From positions 1 to 48,606 of the IMG/VR virus record IMGVR_UViG_3300023087_000027: 48,606 bases of DNA, one strand, 5' to 3'. Below are positions 6,702-13,239 of this stretch, piece by piece. Position 1 is the stretch's first letter. The number at the start of each line of letters is the position of its first letter. The notes beneath the pieces were generated by a model that searched no databases, was not told the DNA's origin, and worked only from the letters and a program-made list of their open reading frames with translations. Source of the stretch: a virus. Position numbers and translations under genes: made by a program.

Positions 6702-6847
6702 ATACCTGTCGGGAAGCCCATGAACTCTTCATCGGCAATCAACAGTTCACACGCTTCGGTGGCGACATAATGGAATCGCACACCACGCTCTCGGAACACT
6801 CGCTCAATCGTTTTGTCAGTCTGTATCTCGTATAGCAGTTCGGCCAT
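6698..6847 (-). CDS. Small unknown protein, 49 aa
   Basis: The ATG at 6847 opens MAELLYEIQTDKTIERVFRE and ends FMGFPTGI before a TGA that overlaps the ATG of the next gene. The sequence looks like a compact alpha-beta protein (a helix, then VRFHYVATEACELLIAD). A TTATCAAT word begins 29 nt upstream and could act as TATA box. The 4-nt overlap with the zinc-finger gene and a sensible composition support it as real despite its size. The function is unknown. Confidence 0.6.
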   Translation of the reverse strand: MAELLYEIQTDKTIERVFRERGVRFHYVATEACELLIADEEFMGFPTGI

Positions 6848-6918
6848 GAGCGACCGCAACCCGAATCAATTGATAAGCGTTTCCATTGATACGCCAGCGA
6901 TGGTGGCGATTCCTCGCA

Positions 6919-9654
6919 TCACGACAGCAAGCCGAAGTTCTTGAGAGCCGTGATGATTTCACCGATGGACTGCTCAATCGCGATGAACCGAGCATCAAGT
7001 TCAGCGTCAAAGGTTGGGTCGGCTGACGGAGGCATCGGTGGTGGTGGAGGTGCTGGGGCTGTGTACGCGCCCGTGTGGTCAAAGAATGAGGCAGACTGCT
7101 GGCTGACCGCTGTTGCCCCCAAGAAGCCAATCTGCTTCGCCCCTGTTGCCGAGTTCGCATCCCGCTTGAGTTCCAGCAGTTTGTCGTTGGCTGACACCAA
7201 TTGCGTTGCGAGCGAGCCGAAGGCGATGTCCAATTGACCGCCATCACGCTGGCCGACAGACCATAAGGGACTGTCAATTGTGCTTGCGGAGGGTGGTGAT
7301 GTGTTGTCGTTTTGAATGTGAAGGTGGCCGTATTTGTTCATCCGAAGGTTGCCTTCGTCTGCTTGAACACGGAAGGGGAAGTCGCCCGCCCCGACCACAT
7401 GGAGTGGGTTGTCGGGTGCTGTTGTTCCAATCCCAACATCGCCATCCGAGGCAATCGTTAAGCGAGCCTCCACGCCCGAACCATCCCCTGCATTGTTTGT
7501 GCAAAGGTGAATGTCTTTGTTGTAGTTCCCGTTAGCAATCAACAGGTCATTTTGAGCCGAACCCGATACGACAGGCGTTGCTCGGTCAAGGGCAAGATAA
7601 GCCGAATAATTCGGGCTAAATGTCCCGCCATTCGCCTCCACATCACGCAGGTTGAACATCGGCAATTTTGCATCGGTGTCTGCTGAAACGAGAATGCGAG
7701 CGTTGTCGGGGGTTGCTGATGAACCCGATTTGACTTCAAGCAAATGGTCGGATGACCCTGTTGATGACGGGTCTTCAACCAGCAGATTCCCTTTGACATG
7801 AAGCGTTTCGCTTGGCGAGTTTGTCCCAACGCCCAATCGGTTGTTCGCATCATCCCAAAGCAAGTTCGCATCATCGCTGGCGAATCCACCAGCACCATCG
7901 TTGAACTGTATTGAGCCCAATACGCCCGCTGGTGTTCCACCGCTACCTGCGGGCAAATCAACCCAAGACAAAGTTCCAGCACCATCGGTTTGGAGGATTT
8001 GTCCCGTAGCACCATCAACGCGTGGGGCTGTTCCAGCGAAAGTGAGAATCTCCTTCGTTTGACCCCAGCCGTCTTGCACATCTTCCTCGCCACTACGGAA
8101 GAATAGCGGAACTTCATCCACAGACTGCCCACCCGAAGACGCAGACGACCATATTTGATATGCCCGATAATTGTCCGACCAGCCCTTCATCGTGATGACT
8201 GCATCCCAAGAGTTTGGTGAACCTGTGATGTCGTCTGTGAAATCAAATGACACGGTTTTGTCGGGGAACTCGTTGGGGTGAACATCGCCATCATAGCGTG
8301 AATCCCGAATCCGAAGTTCGTTCACACCGCCCTCAATTCCAGCGTTCCCGAATTGGTCAGCGTGTTTCACACCGTAGCCTTTTATCCAATTCTTGACTGC
8401 TGTGAAGGTGATTTTTCGGTTCGTGCCGTTAGCCCCGTCATCAAGCAGAAGAAGGTCGGCATCAGCGATTGCCGTGTTCGCTGGGAGGGCTGAAATGTCA
8501 ATCGTGTTGCCGTCAGCCCCATCAGTTCCATCAGCCCCATCTGCCCCATCTGCCCCCGCTGGAATCGCGAAGTCCAGCACGACCGCTGTGGGCGTTCCCG
8601 AATTGCTGACTGTCGCAGACGACCCAGCCACACCTGTGCTGACTGTCCCGATTGTGATGGTTGGGGTTGCCCCATCAGCACCATCAGCACCAGCCGAGCC
8701 TGTTGCACCCGTAGCACCTGTCGCGCCCGTGTCGCCTCTTGGGATGGTGAAATCCAAGACGACCGCTGACGATGTTCCGCTGTTCACAACGGTCGCAGAA
8801 CTCCCCGCTGACCCTGTGCTGACTGTTCCAACAGCCACAGTCGGTGAAACCCCGTCTGCCCCATCTGCCCCATCTGCACCATCAACCCCGTTTGTTCCAT
8901 TCGTTCCATTCGTGCCGTCTGCACCTCTCGGAATCGTGAAGTCAAAGACAGCGGAACTCGCAGTTCCCGAATTGACAACCGTTGCTGACGAACCTGCTGA
9001 CCCTGTGGACACCGTTCCGACTGCGATGGTTGCCGATATGCCGTCTGCACCATCAGCCCCGTCTGCCCCGTCTGCACCAGCAGAACCCGTTGCACCTGTC
9101 GCACCTGTCGCACCTGTCGCACCCGTAGCCCCTGCTGGAATCGTGAAGTCCAGCACCACAGCAGATGAAGTCCCGCTGTTGCTGACCGTTGCACTTGACC
9201 CAGCCGAGCCCGTTGAAACTGTCCCGATTGTGATGGTCGCTGGCGAACCGTCTGCACCGTCTTGTCCGTCAGCACCGTTAGTCCCATTCGCACCATCGCT
9301 TCCGTTTGCACCCGACGCGCCCGTGTCGCCTCTCGGAATGTTGAGGTTGAGTTTGCGAGTTCCATCGGTCGCTGTCGTGATGGTCGCTGACGCACCAGCA
9401 GAAGCCGAAACGGTGTTCACATTCCCAATCTCCAAGTCGGCTGTTCCTGTGCCTGTGGCGGTCGTTGTAGTGGTCGTTGTCGTGGTTGTACGCGGGTCGC
9501 GGAACTCGTCATCAAGGTCGCCCAAGACGATGGGGACACCGCCCGATTGCTGTTGCACCAGCCGAGCGAGTTCCCTGTATGTCGTGTTCTTTCGCACCAC
9601 GACATCGGGCGCGTTGGTCGCCAACCAATCTCGGAGTTCTTGCTCGCGACCCAT
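6919..9654 (-). CDS. Collagen-like tail fibre protein, 911 aa
   Basis: This is a virion fibre. The ATG at 9654 overlaps the upstream stop (TGATG). An N-terminal helical region (residues 1-55) is followed by a run of ten threonines (56-65), then four close and one divergent copies of a beta module (GTVSTGSAGSSATV...LDFTIP) alternating with collagen-like Gly-X-Y blocks (GATGATGATG, GADGADGADG) at residues 78-383. Next come segments of the fibre type (RLGVGTNSPSETLHVKG and GDVGIGTTAPDNPLHVVG), which phage tail proteins use in trimeric beta structures. The end is a proline-rich hinge (APAPPPPPMPP) and a helical segment (RFIAIEQSIGEIITALKNF) that could trimerise. It probably binds host cells. Confidence 0.88.
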   Translation of the reverse strand: MGREQELRDWLATNAPDVVVRKNTTYRELARLVQQQSGGVPIVLGDLDDEFRDPRTTTTTTTTTTATGTGTADLEIGNVNTVSASAGASATITTATDGTRKLNLNIPRGDTGASGANGSDGANGTNGADGQDGADGSPATITIGTVSTGSAGSSATVSNSGTSSAVVLDFTIPAGATGATGATGATGATGSAGADGADGADGADGISATIAVGTVSTGSAGSSATVVNSGTASSAVFDFTIPRGADGTNGTNGTNGVDGADGADGADGVSPTVAVGTVSTGSAGSSATVVNSGTSSAVVLDFTIPRGDTGATGATGATGSAGADGADGATPTITIGTVSTGVAGSSATVSNSGTPTAVVLDFAIPAGADGADGADGTDGADGNTIDISALPANTAIADADLLLLDDGANGTNRKITFTAVKNWIKGYGVKHADQFGNAGIEGGVNELRIRDSRYDGDVHPNEFPDKTVSFDFTDDITGSPNSWDAVITMKGWSDNYRAYQIWSSASSGGQSVDEVPLFFRSGEEDVQDGWGQTKEILTFAGTAPRVDGATGQILQTDGAGTLSWVDLPAGSGGTPAGVLGSIQFNDGAGGFASDDANLLWDDANNRLGVGTNSPSETLHVKGNLLVEDPSSTGSSDHLLEVKSGSSATPDNARILVSADTDAKLPMFNLRDVEANGGTFSPNYSAYLALDRATPVVSGSAQNDLLIANGNYNKDIHLCTNNAGDGSGVEARLTIASDGDVGIGTTAPDNPLHVVGAGDFPFRVQADEGNLRMNKYGHLHIQNDNTSPPSASTIDSPLWSVGQRDGGQLDIAFGSLATQLVSANDKLLELKRDANSATGAKQIGFLGATAVSQQSASFFDHTGAYTAPAPPPPPMPPSADPTFDAELDARFIAIEQSIGEIITALKNFGLLS
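8508..9423 (-). repeat. Beta-module plus collagen repeats in the fibre gene
   Basis: Four close copies and one divergent copy of a roughly 50-60 codon unit lie in tandem. Each unit has a GTVSTG-type beta part and a Gly-X-Y part of variable length. Such arrays recombine easily, so copy number may differ between relatives. Confidence 0.8.
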
Positions 9655-9941
9655 CACTTCACTTCCCAAACTTCCCAGCGTTCACCCGAACCAGCCGTGA
9701 ACTCCATCAACGGCTTATCGGTTTCAATATCCTCGTTGCGTGGCGATGTCAGTTTGAACATGAAATCCATCGGGTCGGGACAGCCATCTGCCTTGATTTG
9801 AAATGGAACGAGGTCGCCATTTTGAACCAGCCAATCGTTGCCCTGCTCAATCATTGAGCCAACGGCTTTGAGTCGTTCATTGAATACGAGCATGACGACC
9901 GAATCGTTGAGAAGTTTGACCTTAGATGCCCATGCAATCAA
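9654..9941 (-). CDS. Unknown structural-operon protein, 95 aa
   Basis: A TTG at 9941 overlaps the stop of the upstream gene (TTGA) and has GGGAGGA 6 nt before it, so it is preferred to a second TTG at 9947. The product (IAWASKVKLLNDSVVMLVF...) looks beta-rich, with FMFKLTSPRNEDIETDKPLMEF and a tryptophan-rich end (GERWEVWEVK). It lies directly before the fibre gene with a TGATG overlap, so a role in fibre attachment, assembly or chaperoning is possible but unproven. Confidence 0.65.
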   Translation of the reverse strand: MIAWASKVKLLNDSVVMLVFNERLKAVGSMIEQGNDWLVQNGDLVPFQIKADGCPDPMDFMFKLTSPRNEDIETDKPLMEFTAGSGERWEVWEVK

Positions 9942-10282
9942 GTCCAATCCTCCCTCAATTCTTTGTTGAATGCGTTCATGTTCATGTCGCTCAAATCCAA
10001 GTCATCCAGCGAGATGTGGATGGCTTCATCGGGCTCATGCGACATGAGCATTGACCACAGCGATTCCACCATTTGAAGTGGATTGAAATTGCACCCAGCA
10101 CCGATGCGAACCTTCCCAGCACCTTCAACACCAACGAAGGTGAATGCCCATGTGGTGTTGCCTGTGGTGATGCTGATGACCTTCTCATCGTTGTCGCACC
10201 GATGTGCGTGAAGTTCCATCCCTTTGCTTCCAGCCACGACCCATTTGAGTTCGGGCTTCATCTCCGCTTCCTCCGCTGACAT
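9938..10282 (-). CDS. Unknown protein, 114 aa
   Basis: The ATG at 10282 (MSAEEAEMKPELKW) heads the fibre operon. An AGATTAACC word about 30 nt upstream may be its TATA box. The sequence alternates short beta segments (KWVVAGSKGMELHAH, KVISITTGNTTWAFTFVGV) and then has an acidic helical end (LDDLDLSDMNMNAFNKELREDWT). It is a soluble protein of unknown function, perhaps related to virion assembly because of its neighbours. Confidence 0.65.
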   Translation of the reverse strand: MSAEEAEMKPELKWVVAGSKGMELHAHRCDNDEKVISITTGNTTWAFTFVGVEGAGKVRIGAGCNFNPLQMVESLWSMLMSHEPDEAIHISLDDLDLSDMNMNAFNKELREDWT

Positions 10283-10304
10283 GACATGGAATCAACCCTC
10301 TCGG

Positions 10305-10475
10305 TTAATCTCGGTTTGGGCGATTTGCTTTGTCCCAGCAAGCGCGACACTTCGCACACACGCTGGTGGATTTGTCGTCAAGGTTGGTGAGAACCTCATC
10401 AACCCATTCGCCATCGTGGATGATTGCTTCTTCTGTGGAACGACCACACATCGTTGATGTGCCGATGCCTTGCAT
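10305..10475 (-). CDS. Small zinc-binding protein, 56 aa
   Basis: The ATG at 10475 (MQGIGTSTMCGRSTEEA) starts a protein whose end has a CxxC-x2-C group (VCAKCRACWDKANRP), with another cysteine near residue 10, enough for one zinc ion. A longer form from the ATG at 10544 would overlap the upstream gene by 31 nt. No clear promoter precedes the short start, though a GGGTGGGG stretch lies near 10500. The function is unknown. It is transcribed toward the fibre operon. Confidence 0.55.
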   Translation of the reverse strand: MQGIGTSTMCGRSTEEAIIHDGEWVDEVLTNLDDKSTSVCAKCRACWDKANRPNRD

Positions 10476-10513
10476 CAAGTGAAGGCGACCTGTTCGCCCC
10501 CCACCCGCTACGC

Positions 10514-10714
10514 TTACGAGCGAGATGGAATGGAGGGCTTCCAATTTCCCGAATCAGCCTCCGCGATTTGAACTACGCTGACGCTGATGGGATTGGTTCG
10601 CTTCTCCTTGCATTTTTCATACGCCATCTTGAGTGCGTTGCTCACATTCCCACTTGCTTCTTCGGAGATGACTCCAGCATCCCCCAAGTCCACTACGACC
10701 TTGAATCTCGTCAT
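10514..10714 (-). CDS. Small unknown protein, 66 aa
   Basis: The ATG at 10714 (MTRFKVVVDLGDAGVISEEA) is 31 nt from a class A promoter with a small hairpin between box and start. The sequence suggests a beta-alpha-beta fold: a strand (FKVVVDL), a helix (NVSNALKMAYEKCKEKR) and a strand (PISVSVVQIAEA). The tail is polar. No family is recognised. Confidence 0.65.
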   Translation of the reverse strand: MTRFKVVVDLGDAGVISEEASGNVSNALKMAYEKCKEKRTNPISVSVVQIAEADSGNWKPSIPSRS

Positions 10715-10731
10715 GGAGAGGGCTCTTGCCC

Positions 10732-10745
10732 CCCACCCTTATCAA
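10732..10745 (-). promoter_or_regulatory. Class A promoter with hairpin
   Basis: TTGATAAGGGTGGG begins 31 nt before the ATG at 10714. GGGC and GCCC at 10720-10731 can pair between box and start. Confidence 0.75.
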
Positions 10746-10771
10746 AGACCCAGCAGGGTCGCATGGTGGGC

Positions 10772-11212
10772 TCAACAAACGCGTGAACCCTCAAAGACGA
10801 CTTCGTGCTGGACAACAACGGTCGTGTGGATTTTGGCGATGGTTGGAACGAACTCCTTCGCATTGGCGAGGGACACGAATCCTGTGGGCAGGGAGAATCC
10901 ACGCTCGTTGAACAGGGTGCAATCCTCTCCGTGAGTCAGCCAGCGACCGCCCGTTTTGCTGGGTCGTTGATGAGTGCTGTCGCCACATAGAGAGCATGAG
11001 TTCCAGCCGTAAGGTTGCGACATCACCTTGATTGACCAAAGGACTCCATCCTCATCTCGCTGGATAGCGACTCGGAAGGATTCGCTGATGTTGGTGATGT
11101 GATATGGGTTGCTGTTCAATCCCAACGAATCGTCATTCGTGCGACCCGTGTGATATTTGGTCTTCTTGTGCAATCCTGTTCGGCTCATCTCGGTATGCGT
11201 GTGTGTCGGCAT
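10772..11212 (-). CDS. Unknown protein, 146 aa
   Basis: The ATG at 11212 (MPTHTHTEMSRTGLHKKT) is exactly 30 nt from the proximal box of a class B promoter; a second ATG at 11188 is less well placed. The N-terminus is rich in His, Thr and Lys. The middle has a possible metal pair (CSLCGDSTHQ), and the C-terminal part has GFVSLANAKEFVPTIAKI, which resembles FVSLEDAKAFVDSL in the protein at 4464-4913. Both genes have class B promoters and may belong to one divergent accessory family. The function is unknown. Confidence 0.65.
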   Translation of the reverse strand: MPTHTHTEMSRTGLHKKTKYHTGRTNDDSLGLNSNPYHITNISESFRVAIQRDEDGVLWSIKVMSQPYGWNSCSLCGDSTHQRPSKTGGRWLTHGEDCTLFNERGFSLPTGFVSLANAKEFVPTIAKIHTTVVVQHEVVFEGSRVC

Positions 11213-11235
11213 GATTATCCCCAGCACACGACACC

Positions 11236-11259
11236 TTATCAATGTTTGGATTTTATCAA
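11236..11259 (-). promoter_or_regulatory. Class B double-box promoter
   Basis: TTGATAA starts at 11259 and TTGATAAGGTG at 11242, 17 nt apart; the proximal box is 30 nt before the ATG at 11212. Further upstream (11281-11297) AAGTGGTAGCATATAAAAC looks like a partial class C element. Confidence 0.7.
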
Positions 11260-11415
11260 CATTTGGTGGCTATCAATAAGTTTTATATGCTACCACTTTG
11301 TCTGCGTTGGGCAACCGCGCCCGAAGCCGAGCCGTCATCGGTTTTGGTCGCGATTTGCACGAATCCGATTCGCCTTGCTCACGCTGATATTGAACTCAAT
11401 AAAATCTCAAAATCC

Positions 11416-11436
11416 AAGCCCTGCGGAAGAGGGCTT
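11416..11436 (-). terminator. Hairpin terminator candidate after the regulator gene
   Basis: On the minus strand AAGCCCT and AGGGCTT form a 7-bp stem with a 7-nt loop, followed by a T-rich stretch (GATTTTGAGATTTTATT). It lies 10 nt after the stop at 11447, which fits a terminator for the operon that starts at the VWA gene. Confidence 0.55.
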
Positions 11437-11446
11437 ATCACGAAAG

Positions 11447-11926
11447 TCAAACTTCGTCTGCGGAGGAATCGGGCAAACCGTTGGCTTCCATGTCAGCACG
11501 AATCAAGTTCTCAACCGCACGACCAGCACTCACACCAGCCTCACGCCATGCCTTGATGTACGCGACGCAATCATCGGGAAGGTTCACCGTGATTTGCTTG
11601 AGTCGCTTGGTGGGTTTGTTGATGACACCGAGTTCCTCATCGGCTTCATCCAGCGTTTCGTATGTTGCACGATACGCCTTTCGGAATCGCTCGTTCCCAT
11701 GATGGCTGACACCGTTTCGGGACAGCACGACCATCTCAACGCCATTCAGTTCTTTGACCACTTGGTTCATCACAAACGCCATCTGCTTCGGAGTCTTCCG
11801 ATAGTTTTCGGGCAGTTCGGGGTCAGCGTTCACTCGCTCGCTGACCTGTGCTGGTGTCAATTCTTCTTCATTCAGCAACGCCTTCACGATGCTTCGCTTC
11901 AAACTCTTGGGGATTTTCTTCGCCAT
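11447..11926 (-). CDS. Putative wHTH-RHH transcription regulator, 159 aa
   Basis: The N-terminal half looks like a winged helix: helices in SLKRSIVKALLNEEELTP and PAQVSERVNADPEL, a recognition-type helix (KQMAFVMNQVVKEL) and a possible wing (EMVVLSRNGVSHHG). The C-terminal half has ribbon-helix-helix spacing: a strand (LKQITVNLPDD), a helix (CVAYIKAWREAG) and a second helix (AGRAVENLIRADMEAN). It is probably a DNA-binding regulator that could act on viral promoters. The ATG at 11926 is preceded by GTGAT; a GTG at 11935 overlaps the upstream stop and is the alternative start. It is the last gene of the VWA operon. Confidence 0.65.
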   Translation of the reverse strand: MAKKIPKSLKRSIVKALLNEEELTPAQVSERVNADPELPENYRKTPKQMAFVMNQVVKELNGVEMVVLSRNGVSHHGNERFRKAYRATYETLDEADEELGVINKPTKRLKQITVNLPDDCVAYIKAWREAGVSAGRAVENLIRADMEANGLPDSSADEV

Positions 11927-11931
11927 GTCAA

Positions 11932-13230
11932 TCACTTCGCAATTTCATTTTCAGTCCCACCTTTTTGACCGTTTTGGTTGCCGAGAAGGTGGGTGAATTG
12001 GAGGGTGCTTTCGCACGAATCGTGTGGGCATGGAAGCGATGAGAGGGTGTTCCCAGCAGGGAGTTTCATCAGCACCCTGCCGTTGCATCCAGCACAGCGA
12101 ATCTCGTCATGGAAGACGGGGTATTGGGGGAATGCTCGGTCAATGAGGATGGGCTTTCGCTTATCCTTCCAAGACGGGATGAAGTCCCCCACTCGCTCTT
12201 GCACGACAGGCGTTTCGGTGTTTTCCTCCGCCAGCGCGTTCACGGCTGACAGGTGCTTCAACAGCATGGCTGACGATTGGAGATAGCCAGCATTGTTGAT
12301 GTAGTCATTGAGTCGCTCTCCATCCGAGCGAATGAAGCCGTTGAGCGTCTTCTCCAACGCCATGATGCGAATGTCAGTCCAAGCCGTTTCCTGTGGGTGT
12401 TGTGGCTGATAGTTTTGGCGAAGCCAGCGGAACACATCAAACGATATATCGGGGCGAATAAGGGGCTTCCCAGCGTTCACTCCTGTGCGAATCGGGTCAG
12501 CGATGTTGCCCACGACCGAGAAGCGATTCGTGTTCAACATGGCGACCTTCCCAACGAGATACGGTTCATGGTCGGGGAGTGGAATCAGCACCATCGGCAC
12601 ATCAATTGCATTGATGTGGCCGTATTGGTCGGTGGGCATAGTCCGAAGGCTCTTGATGCGATTGCCGACCCACGAATACGCACCACTACGGTCGTCATTG
12701 AATGCTGTGTTGGCTTCAACGAGATATTGAAACTCGGAGAACACGGGGAAGGGAGTTCCCCACCCCTGCCTCACAACGAAGACGGGACAGCCGAAGTCAA
12801 ACGGATATTGGTTAGCCTCACCCAAATTGGTTGGGTCGCTGAATGAAGGGGCGTTGGGATAGCCTCGCTGACTGTCAGCCTCAAGCATCTGCTGTGGTGA
12901 AGTGAAGGTCAGTTCACAGTCCGTGTTCTCAACCCGACCCTTTGCTTCTCGGACATCATCGTATGTGTCATCCACGACCTTGACAGCCCGACCAAAATCC
13001 TCCAGCGTGATTTCACCATCGGGTCGTGCGGTTCGTTGGTCAGTCATCAGTCGGGTCATCTCGGTGAAAGCCCCCATCTGTACGCGATGGGACAGCGATG
13101 CTTGCGTGGCTCTCCAATGAGAATCATCCACATTCCAGCCCAGCAGACTTGAGTGAACGCCTCCGAACAGGGAATGCTCGGTGGAGTTCTCATCGTCATC
13201 GCCAATCGGAATCAACACTTTTCGCTTCAT
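11932..13230 (-). CDS. Unknown 432-aa protein with C-terminal zinc site
   Basis: The gene follows the VWA gene by a few bases, with GAGGTGAG as Shine-Dalgarno site; ATGs at 13233 and 13230 are both possible. The protein starts MKRKVLIPIGDDDEN. It has a helical part (AFTEMTRLMTDQRTARPDG), a long middle with FGCPVFVVRQGWGTPFPVF and PMVLIPLPDHEPYLVGK, and a zinc site near the end (CAGCNGRVLM...LPCPHDSC). No enzyme motif is recognised. Its tight link to the VWA protein suggests that it is a substrate, partner or adaptor of the MoxR-VWA pair. Confidence 0.75.
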   Translation of the reverse strand: MKRKVLIPIGDDDENSTEHSLFGGVHSSLLGWNVDDSHWRATQASLSHRVQMGAFTEMTRLMTDQRTARPDGEITLEDFGRAVKVVDDTYDDVREAKGRVENTDCELTFTSPQQMLEADSQRGYPNAPSFSDPTNLGEANQYPFDFGCPVFVVRQGWGTPFPVFSEFQYLVEANTAFNDDRSGAYSWVGNRIKSLRTMPTDQYGHINAIDVPMVLIPLPDHEPYLVGKVAMLNTNRFSVVGNIADPIRTGVNAGKPLIRPDISFDVFRWLRQNYQPQHPQETAWTDIRIMALEKTLNGFIRSDGERLNDYINNAGYLQSSAMLLKHLSAVNALAEENTETPVVQERVGDFIPSWKDKRKPILIDRAFPQYPVFHDEIRCAGCNGRVLMKLPAGNTLSSLPCPHDSCESTLQFTHLLGNQNGQKGGTENEIAK

Positions 13231-13239
13231 CATCTCACC

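Noticed and set aside
6870-6892. Double TTGATA box on the plus strand
   Set aside because: The order of boxes is reversed relative to class B, and no plus-strand ATG lies at the proper distance.
8393-9700. Long plus-strand frame opposite the fibre gene
   Set aside because: Its Pro/Ala/Ser repeats are the mirror of the collagen-like codons; it has no promoter, and the minus strand is clearly coding.
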